Shown here: positions 1 to 6,927 of the stretch, piece by piece | Position numbering within the stretch: position 1 is the stretch's first letter | Layout: every line of letters starts with the position of its first letter | Assembly: GCA_947623775.1 (NCBI GenBank) | Contig: CANQHL010000014.1 | Span: forward strand, 1-22,123 | Source of the DNA: an uncultured Clostridia bacterium | GTDB lineage: Bacteria > Bacillota > Clostridia > Christensenellales > UBA1242 | DNA: 22,123 bases | Direction: 5' to 3' | The notes under the pieces: generated by a model | Database searches by the model: none | The model's input: the letters and a program-made list of their open reading frames with translations, nothing else | Told to the model about the DNA's origin: nothing | Translations under genes and position numbers: made by a program

Positions 1-1
1 C

Positions 2-1159
2 TGTTATTATATAGTTGCATTGACGTTGCCACTCGGTGGGCTGGTTGGTGCGTTTCGAGGAATTTTGCAAGGTTATGCAAATATGAAGCCCACTGCAATC
101 AGTCAAATTATTGAACAAGTTTTAAAATTTGTGTTTGGGCTGATATTTGCCTATGTTTTGTCGGGCGCTGGGAGAGAAAAGGGTGTCTTTGGTGCATTTC
201 TTGGCATTTTTATAAGTGAAATTTTTGCCATTGTTTACCTTTTTGCGGCAACCAAACAAAGTGGAAAATACCTTTTCGGCAACAACGGGAAAAGGGACTT
301 TTTTGCGGCAACATTACCTCTTACTTTCGGCGGAGCGGTGATACCTTTTACGCATGCGGTCGAGGGACTTTTTGTCAATAATCTCTTGATGCGGGCGGGG
401 ATAAGCAAGGAAGATGCAACCTCTCTTTACGGATTACAGTCGGGCGTAGTCGGGGCAATTCTCAACTTTCCACTGATTATATCTTTGGCACTTGCATCAT
501 CAATGTTGCCTAATTTATCATATTTGGCAACAACGGGAGAAGTGGAGTCGCAGCGTAAAATAATCAAAAAATCATTTCTTGCGATGTGGTATATTTTACT
601 TCCATTGGTGTTTGGATTGGTGGCGATTTCTTCAACACTATATCCTATTATTTATCCGAAAATTGTTGGCGGATTTTTGAGAATTTCATTGCAACTCACC
701 ATTTTAAGCGGTTTTTCCATTGTTTTGACGGCAATTATGCAGTTTTTAATGTCAATTTTGCAAGCAAACGGCTATTTTAGAGAATCGCTATTTTACAGCG
801 GTTTGGGTGGGGCGGGCAAACTTGGCATACTTTTTATTTGCACGCCTTTGAAAAGTATTTCAATTTTTGCATTGCCATTGTCAAACATTGTCCTATCATC
901 AATTGTGTCGGTGTGTGCTTTAATAAAAGTTGGCAATTTGATAAGGGTTCCCTTTTTTGATTTGGCTCTTCCTCTTTTATCGTCTGCCATCATGTTTATG
1001 GTTGTAAAGATATTTTTGTCCTTAATCGGCGGATTTGTCGGGTTGGTACTTGCGGTTGTGGTTGGAATGGCGGCATATTTTGTTTCAACTTTGCCTATAA
1101 CTATAAATTTTGGCAAGGAGATTTTAGAAAAGTTGAGAAGAAAAGAAAGTTGCGAGTAG
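2..1159 (+). CDS. MOP-superfamily polysaccharide/lipid flippase, SpoVB/MurJ-like (5' truncated)
   Basis: The frame is open at the left window edge, so the N-terminus is missing; about 386 codons remain out of the ~500 usual for the family. The visible start has the family signature of an arginine-rich helix hairpin followed by QGYANMKPTAISQIIEQ, very like the SpoVB/YtgP/MurJ group (typically RGYFQGxxNMxPTAxSQIxEQ). Downstream are many hydrophobic segments of transmembrane length separated by short basic loops, ending in a Lys/Arg-rich cytoplasmic tail (EILEKLRRKES). The family moves undecaprenyl-linked oligosaccharides, such as lipid II, across the cytoplasmic membrane. Whether this member serves peptidoglycan, spore cortex or surface polysaccharide cannot be decided from the fragment. 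A TTG codon at 20-22 is only an internal codon and not a credible start. The next gene has its own promoter. Confidence 0.85.
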   Translation, partial: CYYIVALTLPLGGLVGAFRGILQGYANMKPTAISQIIEQVLKFVFGLIFAYVLSGAGREKGVFGAFLGIFISEIFAIVYLFAATKQSGKYLFGNNGKRDFFAATLPLTFGGAVIPFTHAVEGLFVNNLLMRAGISKEDATSLYGLQSGVVGAILNFPLIISLALASSMLPNLSYLATTGEVESQRKIIKKSFLAMWYILLPLVFGLVAISSTLYPIIYPKIVGGFLRISLQLTILSGFSIVLTAIMQFLMSILQANGYFRESLFYSGLGGAGKLGILFICTPLKSISIFALPLSNIVLSSIVSVCALIKVGNLIRVPFFDLALPLLSSAIMFMVVKIFLSLIGGFVGLVLAVVVGMAAYFVSTLPITINFGKEILEKLRRKESCE

Positions 1160-1207
1160 TATTATTAAAAATTAAGAAGAAAATTGCGAGTAAATACGCT
1201 TAAAAAT

Positions 1208-1237
1208 TTGCCAAACAAAACTTTTGTATGTTATACT
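1208..1237 (+). promoter_or_regulatory. Promoter of the TSCPD gene (extended -10)
   Basis: TTGCCA at 1208-1213 and TATACT at 1232-1237 are separated by 18 bp. A TG dinucleotide one base before the -10 (1229-1230) makes an extended -10. It lies just upstream of the AGGAGG ribosome binding site (about 1251-1256), giving a short leader. Confidence 0.6.
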
Positions 1238-1261
1238 AAATCATAAAGTTAGGAGGATAAA

Positions 1262-1525
1262 ATGAGATACACATACAAAACAAGTGGCGTTTGTGCAACG
1301 CAGATACAATTTGATATAAATGATAACATCATCACAAATATTTCGTTTACGGGTGGTTGCAACGGGAATTTAAAAGCGTTGTCAAAAGTGCTTGACGGCT
1401 GGACTGCTCAACAAATTGAAGAGAAATTAAAGGGAAATTTGTGTGGTTTTCGTTCGACATCTTGTGCTGATCAACTTGCAATTGCGGTAAGAAAGGCCTC
1501 AGAAGCAGCATCGCAGGCATCTTAG
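1262..1525 (+). CDS. TSCPD domain-containing protein (TIGR03905-type), function unknown
   Basis: This 87-residue protein belongs to the small TSCPD-domain family common in Clostridia. The diagnostic motif TSCADQ is at residues 67-72. Four cysteines (C11, C33, C61, C68) sit in motifs typical of the family (SGVC, GGCNGN, LCGF, TSC) and could bind metal or cofactor. TSCPD domains also occur at the C-terminus of class II (B12-dependent) ribonucleotide reductases, but the stand-alone proteins have no settled role. The start is fixed by an AGGAGG site about 6 bases upstream and by the dedicated promoter. No terminator is obvious after the stop; the next hairpin overlaps the dapA start. The family assignment is confident; the function is not known. 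Confidence 0.85.
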   Translation: MRYTYKTSGVCATQIQFDINDNIITNISFTGGCNGNLKALSKVLDGWTAQQIEEKLKGNLCGFRSTSCADQLAIAVRKASEAASQAS

Positions 1526-1634
1526 AAAATTTAATATTTTTATTATAATTAGTATTTTTATTATTTAATATCTATATTATATACAATATATTATTATTTA
1601 ATATCATTTTGAACTTGAGAAAAGAATTATTGAA

Positions 1635-1682
1635 CTCCTAAACATTATATTTCATAAATATTAATGTTTTAGGAGGTTTTTT
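1635..1682 (+). promoter_or_regulatory. Hairpin burying the dapA ribosome binding site; terminator-like
   Basis: Bases 1635-1647 (CTCCTAAACATTA) pair with 1662-1675 (TAATGTTTTAGGAG) in a 13-bp stem with one bulged T and a 14-nt loop. The right arm contains most of the dapA Shine-Dalgarno sequence AGGAGG (1671-1676). Six T residues follow immediately, then the ATG at 1683. It could act as a translational lock, as an attenuator, or as the terminator of the upstream gene. No aptamer or T-box sequence was recognised in the 110 bases before it. Confidence 0.6.
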
Positions 1683-2534
1683 ATGTTATTTAGTGGAGTT
1701 TGCACGGCTCTTGTCACGCCTTTTGACAAATTTGGACGTATCGATTATAAGGGACTTGAAAAGTTGCTTACTTATCAGATTGAAAACGGCATCAAAAATT
1801 TGTTGTTTTTTGGGTCAACGGGTGAGGGAAGTGCGTTAAAGAAAAGTGAAAGAGAAAATATTTTATTATTTGCCAAGGATTTTTTGCCGAAAAATATCAC
1901 GCTGATTGTCGGTGCGGGGACAAATATCCCAGAAACTTCCATTGAGCAAATAAACGAAGCGAAAAAATTTGGGGTTAGCGGTTGCCTCGTGCAAACTCCA
2001 TATTTTAATCGTTGCACTCAGAATGGCATTGTTTGTCACTTCAACAAAATTTGTGAGAATGTTGATATGCCAATCATTGTCTACAACATTCCATCAAGGT
2101 CAGGGGTGAATGTTGAGCCTAAGACTATGGTGGAGTTGTGCAAAATAAAAAATATTGTTGGTCTTAAAGAAGCGAATGGAAATATTGACCACATCTTGGA
2201 TATGTTTCACGAGGTGGCGGGAAAACTTCCGATTTATTGTGGCAACGACAATTTAAATCAAATTTTTGCAAATTTACATGCTGCCGGAACAATTTCGGTC
2301 ACTTCCAATGTTTTTCCTCATGAAATAATTGACATGTTTGAGCACGGAAAATCTTGTGATACGCTTTACAATTTCAATAAATTGATGTTTTGCGAACCTA
2401 ATCCAATACCGGTGAAGTATGCCCTCAGCAAACTTGGAGTAATTCAAAACAATTTAAGGTTGCCATTGACAAAACTTGAAAAATCTCACGAATGGAGGGT
2501 GCGAGAGGAACTTAAAAGGCTTGGTGCAATATGA
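1683..2534 (+). CDS. dapA: 4-hydroxy-tetrahydrodipicolinate synthase
   Basis: DapA condenses pyruvate with aspartate semialdehyde in the first committed step of diaminopimelate/lysine synthesis, in the cytoplasm. The 283-residue chain is close to the usual ~290 for this TIM-barrel enzyme. Visible signatures are GSTGEGS at residues 44-50 (Thr46), Tyr107, YNIPSRSG from Tyr134 with Arg139, and the Schiff-base lysine Lys162 in GLKEANG. The C-terminal EPNPIPVKYAL is also family-typical. All catalytic positions known from the E. coli enzyme (Thr44/45, Tyr107, Tyr133, Arg138, Lys161) have counterparts. The start is the ATG after AGGAGG. The 3' end overlaps dapB by four bases, so the two are translationally coupled. 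The ribosome binding site lies in a hairpin that may regulate expression. Confidence 0.95.
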   Translation: MLFSGVCTALVTPFDKFGRIDYKGLEKLLTYQIENGIKNLLFFGSTGEGSALKKSERENILLFAKDFLPKNITLIVGAGTNIPETSIEQINEAKKFGVSGCLVQTPYFNRCTQNGIVCHFNKICENVDMPIIVYNIPSRSGVNVEPKTMVELCKIKNIVGLKEANGNIDHILDMFHEVAGKLPIYCGNDNLNQIFANLHAAGTISVTSNVFPHEIIDMFEHGKSCDTLYNFNKLMFCEPNPIPVKYALSKLGVIQNNLRLPLTKLEKSHEWRVREELKRLGAI

Positions 2535-3187
2535 AGATTATTTTGATTGGCTGTAAAGGAAGAATGGGGCAAGAAATGTCGCACCTTTTGTCGCAACGAG
2601 GTGTTGAATTTCTTGGAATTGACAAGGACGACCGTGACAAGGTTGCACCTTTTGATGCTGATGTGATTGTGGATTTTTCTTCCTATTTATGTCTGAAAGA
2701 AAACCTTTCTCTTGCACTAGAACGACAAATTCCCATTGTAATTGCAACGACAAATCATAATGAAGAAAATATGCGTCAGATTGATAGAGCGAAAGAAATG
2801 ATACCAATTTTTATGGCGTCAAATTTCAGTATTTTGTTTAATTTGATGTTAAAAATGCTAAAAAACATCAAAAAAAGTGAAAATTTTGATATTTTTATTC
2901 AAGAAACGCATCATAAGCACAAAAAGGATAGCCCGAGTGGCTCATGCAAGGATATTTTGAAAATTCTTGGCAATTATGAAAATGTTGTGGTTGATTGCCG
3001 TCGTGCAGGAGAAATTGTTGGTCAACACAAGGTGCAAATTATAAATGGAAATGAAAGTCTTACAATTTGCCATGATGCGCTAAATAGGCAAACTTTTTGT
3101 GAGGGTGCATTGCAAGCGTGCTGGTTTATTTTGACAAAGAAAAATGGACTTTATGGCATGGACGACATGCTGAGTGAAACTATTTGA
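2531..3187 (+). CDS. dapB: 4-hydroxy-tetrahydrodipicolinate reductase
   Basis: DapB reduces the DapA product with NAD(P)H to tetrahydrodipicolinate. The N-terminus shows the Rossmann-type GCKGRMGQ at residues 7-14 (family GxxGRMG). The catalytic segment ETHHKHKKDSPSGS spans residues 125-138, with His127 and Lys131 matching E. coli His159 and Lys163. RRAGEIVGQHKV (157-168) is also a family motif. At 218 residues it is shorter than the usual 240-270, mostly because of a shorter nucleotide-binding half. The ATG overlaps the dapA stop (ATGA arrangement), so both come from one transcript. Its own stop codon lies inside the -35 box of the next gene's promoter. Confidence 0.93.
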   Translation: MKIILIGCKGRMGQEMSHLLSQRGVEFLGIDKDDRDKVAPFDADVIVDFSSYLCLKENLSLALERQIPIVIATTNHNEENMRQIDRAKEMIPIFMASNFSILFNLMLKMLKNIKKSENFDIFIQETHHKHKKDSPSGSCKDILKILGNYENVVVDCRRAGEIVGQHKVQIINGNESLTICHDALNRQTFCEGALQACWFILTKKNGLYGMDDMLSETI

Positions 3188-3213
3188 CAAATTTTTTGTT
3201 TGTATGATATAAT
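3184..3213 (+). promoter_or_regulatory. Strong sigma-A-type promoter of the exonuclease III gene
   Basis: A perfect TTGACA (3184-3189) and perfect TATAAT (3208-3213) are 18 bp apart. The -35 box overlaps the dapB stop codon (3185-3187). Predicted initiation near 3220 leaves only about ten bases of leader before the ATG at 3231, with GAGG at 3221-3224 as a weak ribosome binding site. Confidence 0.75.
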
Positions 3214-3230
3214 TTTTGTTGAGGTATTCA

Positions 3231-4019
3231 ATGAAAATTGTGTCGTATAATATAAATGGGGTGCGTTCGGCAGCAAAACGCGGATTGCTTGAATGGATTA
3301 ACATATTTGATGCTGATTGTTATGGCTTTCAGGAAGTAAGAGCGGATGAAAACATTGTTAAAAATATCATATATGGAGATGGAAGACAGTATGATATGTT
3401 TTCAAAAAGCGAAGTGAGCAATTTAAGCGGTATATTTAATTGCGGAAATGTGGTGGGATATGCTGGCACAATGTTTTTAAACAAAAAAAGTCCCGATAAA
3501 GTTGTTTATGATATGGGTGACATTTGGCAAGATAATGAGGGGCGGACAACGACAATTATTTTTGGCGAAATTGCAATCATAAACGCATATATCCCCAACG
3601 GCAACTCAAGGCTTGATTTTAAAATGAAATATTTGGACGCACTCAAAAAATATATAGCCCAGATGAAGAAAAGTTATAAAGTGATATGTCTCGGCGACTT
3701 CAATATTGCCCATAATGAAATAGATCTCACCAATCCAAAGGAATGCAAAAATAAATCAGTTTTTCTACCTATTGAAAGAAAAGCACTTGATGAAATTTTG
3801 TCAATGGGACTTGTTGACAGTTTTAGATATTGCAATCCGCAAAAACGGGAATATTCATGGAGAAGTTATCGTTCAATGCGAGATGGTTTCAATGGCTGGA
3901 AATACCGAATTGACTACATTCTTGTTGATGAGCGGCTGAAAGAAAACATTCTTTCGGCAAATATTGTTGACGTTCGTTGTAGTGACCACTTGCCTGCTGT
4001 TATTGAATTAAATATATAA
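3231..4019 (+). CDS. xth: Exodeoxyribonuclease III (AP endonuclease)
   Basis: Exonuclease III cleaves DNA at abasic sites and removes 3'-blocking groups in base-excision repair. The 262-residue product has the complete endonuclease/exonuclease/phosphatase signature. It includes SYNINGVRSA (Asn7), FQEVRA (Glu35), NAYIPNG with Tyr120, GDFNIAH (Asp156, Asn158), YSWRSYRSMR (from Tyr208), RIDYIL (Asp228) and SDH near the C-terminus (Asp251, His252). These are the metal-binding and catalytic residues of the family. An in-frame earlier start at 3216 would begin at or before the predicted transcription start, so the ATG at 3231 is preferred. The gene has its own promoter and no clear terminator; it is followed by about 165 bases of A-rich leader before def. 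The symbol exoA is also used for this enzyme in Gram-positives. Confidence 0.93.
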   Translation: MKIVSYNINGVRSAAKRGLLEWINIFDADCYGFQEVRADENIVKNIIYGDGRQYDMFSKSEVSNLSGIFNCGNVVGYAGTMFLNKKSPDKVVYDMGDIWQDNEGRTTTIIFGEIAIINAYIPNGNSRLDFKMKYLDALKKYIAQMKKSYKVICLGDFNIAHNEIDLTNPKECKNKSVFLPIERKALDEILSMGLVDSFRYCNPQKREYSWRSYRSMRDGFNGWKYRIDYILVDERLKENILSANIVDVRCSDHLPAVIELNI

Positions 4020-4184
4020 TTTGAATGTTTTGAATTATACATAATTGAATGTAAAAACGTTTAATTAAATATAAAATTTAAAAACGTTGAATTAAATATA
4101 AAATTTGAAAAAATAGTGAAAAACGTGAAAAATATGCGTTTTTTCAACAAAAAATACAATATTTTACAAAAAAAAGGAGAAATT
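4020..4184 (+). other. A-tract-rich leader with a short direct repeat before def
   Basis: A ~25-bp unit (AAAAACGTT followed by TAATTAAATATAAAATTT with small differences) occurs twice at about 4053-4079 and 4080-4106. A-tracts (and one T-tract) centred near 4101, 4110, 4121, 4130, 4141 and 4151 recur about every 10 bp, as expected for intrinsically curved DNA. No promoter with a good -35/-10 pair was found. The AAGGAGA ribosome binding site of def is at 4174-4180. Confidence 0.5.
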
Positions 4185-4772
4185 ATGCTGAAAGCACTTA
4201 CAATAAAAGACGATGAAAAATTTTTGAGACAAATTTCAAAACCTGTTGATTTTAATGATGGTGAACTTAAACAAAACATACATGACATAAAAGAATTCTG
4301 CGAAAACTATTCAAATTGTTATGCTATGGCATGCGTACAACTCGGAATAGCAAAGAGGATTGTTTGTGTTCGCTCGTCAAAGGAAGGTGACACATCATCA
4401 AACGAAAACTTTTTGCTTATCAATCCAGAGATTATCTCGCAACGCGGAAAAACCGAATTCTGGGAGGCTTGTGTAAGCGGACTTGACAATTTTGCGTTGG
4501 TTGAGAGACCATATGAACTTACAATAAAATATCAAGATGAGGAAGGTAACACAAAAATTCAAAGATTTGAGGGCTTTGCATCAACTGTTCTTTCTCATGA
4601 GCTTGATCATCTTGATGGGATATTTCATATGGACAGGGCGAAAAAATTATATATTATGCCACAGGAGGAACGGGCAAAATTTAGGCGTACTCATCCATAT
4701 AAAGTTTTGTCAAAAACATGCGAATTTCATTATGGGGAATTAAAAAATAAACAAACGGAGAATGCAAAATGA
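4185..4772 (+). CDS. def: Peptide deformylase, divergent
   Basis: Peptide deformylase removes the formyl group from the N-terminal methionine of new proteins. The 195-residue chain has motif II as EACVS (Cys96) and motif III as HELDH (His138, Glu139, His142), the full metal-binding and catalytic set. Motif I is unusual: the family GxGLAAxQxG is replaced by YAMACVQLG, keeping Gln52 but losing the glycines and GLAA. Motif II has Ala where EGCLS has Gly. The start at 4185 follows AAGGAGA; an upstream in-frame ATG at 4116 has no ribosome binding site and would add a low-complexity Asn/Lys-rich tail. The stop overlaps the next ATG. With these changes it may be a second, specialised deformylase rather than the main housekeeping copy; this is inference. 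Confidence 0.85.
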   Translation: MLKALTIKDDEKFLRQISKPVDFNDGELKQNIHDIKEFCENYSNCYAMACVQLGIAKRIVCVRSSKEGDTSSNENFLLINPEIISQRGKTEFWEACVSGLDNFALVERPYELTIKYQDEEGNTKIQRFEGFASTVLSHELDHLDGIFHMDRAKKLYIMPQEERAKFRRTHPYKVLSKTCEFHYGELKNKQTENAK

Positions 4773-5350
4773 TAATAGGAGTTGATTTAGATGGTGTGCT
4801 TTTTGACAGTGAGCATTGGTATCGGTCGTATGGCGAGTTGTTTAATTTAAGATTAAGAGGTGTTAAAGCGGATACGTCAAAACAACTTGACATTCAAGAA
4901 AAATATGATTGGACAAAAGAGGAGTTTGATGAGTTTTTGGACGAATACTTGCAATTCATTACAGAAAAAGCGCCGTTGAAGCCTGCAGCAAAGGAAGTTA
5001 TCGAACTTTTAAAGAAAAGAGGACACCACCTTATTGTTATAACGGCTCGCGGTGATCTCGGGGAGTACGAAATTGGTGCTACAGATGAAAGATTAAAAAA
5101 AGAGGGTATATCATTTGATAAGATTTTTTATTATCAACATGATAAACTTGCAAGATGCAAGGCTGAGGGTGTTGATGTTATGCTTGAAGATTCCCTTGCA
5201 AATGTAACAAAGATTGCAAATGGTGGAATAAAGTGCCTTTATTTCAGAGAACTTGTAGTGGCACCGTCAAATCATGAAAATATAATTGAAGTTGAATCAT
5301 GGGGAGATGCTTACCGAGAAATATTAAATTTAGAGAAAAATAGCAAATAA
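4769..5350 (+). CDS. HAD-superfamily 5'(3')-deoxyribonucleotidase-like protein (NT5C/YqfW type)
   Basis: This 193-residue protein is a haloacid-dehalogenase-fold phosphatase of the cytosolic 5'(3')-deoxyribonucleotidase type. Motif I is VDLDGVLFD (nucleophile Asp6, acid/base Asp8), motif II is VITARGD (Thr92), motif III is Lys126 in QHDKLAR, and motif IV is MLEDS (Glu140, Asp141). A helical cap lies at residues ~15-70. Such enzymes dephosphorylate (deoxy)nucleoside monophosphates; the substrate here is not known. The ATG overlaps the def stop codon by four bases, so the two genes are coupled, though their functions have no obvious link. Its stop is followed by phased T-tracts, not a classical terminator. 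Confidence 0.8.
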   Translation: MIIGVDLDGVLFDSEHWYRSYGELFNLRLRGVKADTSKQLDIQEKYDWTKEEFDEFLDEYLQFITEKAPLKPAAKEVIELLKKRGHHLIVITARGDLGEYEIGATDERLKKEGISFDKIFYYQHDKLARCKAEGVDVMLEDSLANVTKIANGGIKCLYFRELVVAPSNHENIIEVESWGDAYREILNLEKNSK

Positions 5351-5830
5351 TTTTAAATTTTATCACTTTTTTATTGATTTTTAGTTAAATTTTTGATATT
5401 TTTTGCAAATTTTAATATTTTTTTCTGTCTATACATATTATTTTAAAGTGAATTCAATGTATTTTAAATACGCTACTTTATAGTGATGTTACAGGTTTTT
5501 GAATTTCCAATTTGAAGTGATTTATATCTAATATTCTTTTTAAAGATATATTTAAAATTCTATTTAAAGTGATTTAAATATTTATCATTCTATTTAAAAT
5601 TATCTTGTCTTTTTATAAAGCTGTTAAATAGAAAAGATATTGTGATTTGCGATGATAATAATTAAAAATAGCTGTTCATCATAATCATTATCTTGCACAT
5701 TATCTTAAACGTGTAAGATGTTTGGATGCTTAATTTGTGATTTTGCATCAAAATAAAATTTATAAAATCTTATTTTGTTTTACATTTTTATGTGTAACTA
5801 CAATATTTAATTTGATAAAAGGGAGTAAAA
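5351..5830 (+). other. 480-bp AT-rich intergenic region
   Basis: No gene was found. The first ~75 bases hold T-tracts centred near 5352, 5360, 5370, 5380, 5392, 5401, 5411 and 5421, roughly one per helical turn. Farther on, AAGTGATTTA occurs twice (5515-5524 and 5567-5576), with TTCTATTTAAA also repeated nearby. A small inverted repeat, ATCTTA and TAAGAT around a six-base loop, lies near 5703-5720. A weak promoter may precede the next gene (TTTACA at 5779-5784 with an AT-rich -10 at 5804-5809, 19 bp apart). Nothing else can be supported. Confidence 0.4.
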
Positions 5831-6616
5831 ATGAAAATACATGTTTTAGGAACAGGACACGCACTTGCTTTAAATAATTACAACACCTGTTTTGTTATTG
5901 AAGAGCAAGGGAAGTATATGCTTGTTGATGCCGGTGGTGGTAATGGGATTGTGAAAAGGTTGCAACTTGCCAATTTAAAATTGGAGGAAATTGATTATGC
6001 GTTTTGCACTCATAATCACACAGACCACGTTCTGGGTTTTGCATGGATTATGCGAATGAACTTTCATCTATACAAGAGCGGAAAAAGAAAAAATCCATTT
6101 ACGGTGTATGGAAGCAAAGACTGTTTAGATGCTATAAAAACTATAGCAAAAATAACACTCGGGGATTATGCTGCTGGTTTTTTGGATAACATAATTTTGT
6201 TTAAAGAGGTGAAAAATGGCGAAAAAATCAATATTTTAGGTGTAAATTTTGAATTTTTCGATACTTTTGCTGTTGATATACCTCAACTTGGCTTTTATAT
6301 TCAAGAAAAAGATTTAGCATTTTGTGGTGATGTGCCACTTAATGAAAGATATTTTGAGAAATTCAAAAATATAAACTATTTATGTCTTGAAGGATTATGT
6401 AGCGTAACTGAATTGAAGGGTGGATTTAGAAACAAACACTTTCCAATCAAAAATGCAGCCGAGGTTGCGGAAAACATCAGGGCGAAAAATTTGATTATTT
6501 GGCACACTGCTGACAGATTACCAAATCGTGCCGAACTTTACACGCAGGAGGCAAAAAGTGTGTATAGTGGCAATGTTTTTGTTCCAAACGATTTAGATGT
6601 AATTGACATCGGGTGA
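5831..6616 (+). CDS. Metallo-beta-lactamase-fold hydrolase, RNase Z-like
   Basis: This 261-residue protein has the metallo-beta-lactamase fold: GTGHALA after strand 1, LVDAGGG (residues 31-37), the zinc motif THNHTDH (His61, His63, Asp65, His66), CGDVPL with Asp167, and a final WHTAD with His225. The overall order resembles RNase Z/arylsulfatase-like hydrolases. Where RNase Z relatives have a metal-binding or substrate histidine before the SLGF-type strand, this protein reads FAVDIPQLGF, with Asp149 at or near that place. It lacks the long exosite arm expected of a tRNA 3'-endonuclease, so it is more likely a general phosphodiesterase/hydrolase of unknown substrate. The start follows AAAAGGGAG (5817-5825). 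It stands alone, with no clear terminator. Confidence 0.75.
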   Translation: MKIHVLGTGHALALNNYNTCFVIEEQGKYMLVDAGGGNGIVKRLQLANLKLEEIDYAFCTHNHTDHVLGFAWIMRMNFHLYKSGKRKNPFTVYGSKDCLDAIKTIAKITLGDYAAGFLDNIILFKEVKNGEKINILGVNFEFFDTFAVDIPQLGFYIQEKDLAFCGDVPLNERYFEKFKNINYLCLEGLCSVTELKGGFRNKHFPIKNAAEVAENIRAKNLIIWHTADRLPNRAELYTQEAKSVYSGNVFVPNDLDVIDIG

Positions 6617-6894
6617 CGATAAAACCTTTTTAAATAAGTTACATTTGTTTTTTGTGAATTTATAAGCGAATATTGCAACATTTTTGCAATTTATTTACAA
6701 TTTTTACGAATTTATTTACATTTGACGCTATAAACCTTAATTATTAATAGTAAAATGATTGATATTGTTTTGTATAAAATTGTATAATAAATGTATACTT
6801 GATATGTACAGGCAGGTCGAAAAATATCTTTGGTAGGTTTATATATATGCTAAAAATTTCATATGAAATTCATATAAAAATTTTTAAAAAAGTG
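6617..6894 (+). other. Intergenic region with a 16-bp palindrome upstream of the ncRNA promoter
   Basis: No gene was found. GAATTTATTTACA-like words recur near 6655-6725. A perfect 16-bp palindrome, AATTTCATATGAAATT, lies at 6855-6870, about 25 bp before the -35 box of the following promoter, and a second small AT palindrome lies at about 6876-6885. The placement suits a regulator site, but AT-rich palindromes also arise by chance. Confidence 0.35.
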
Positions 6895-6923
6895 TTGACA
6901 AATTGTTTTTAATGTGTTATTAT
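6895..6923 (+). promoter_or_regulatory. Promoter of the structured ncRNA
   Basis: TTGACA at 6895-6900 and TATTAT at 6918-6923 are separated by exactly 17 bp; an overlapping TATAAT at 6921-6926 has a 20-bp spacer. Initiation is predicted near 6928-6932, exactly where the closing stem of the first RNA domain begins. No open reading frame with a ribosome binding site follows. Confidence 0.75.
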
Positions 6924-6927
6924 AATA

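Noticed and set aside
1526..1682. Lysine riboswitch or T-box in front of dapA
   Set aside because: The space is too short and none of the conserved T-box (AGGGTGG…) or L-box sequences is present; only the single hairpin is seen.
4116..4184. Earlier ATG start of peptide deformylase
   Set aside because: There is no ribosome binding site and the extension is low-complexity Asn/Lys; AAGGAGA precedes 4185.
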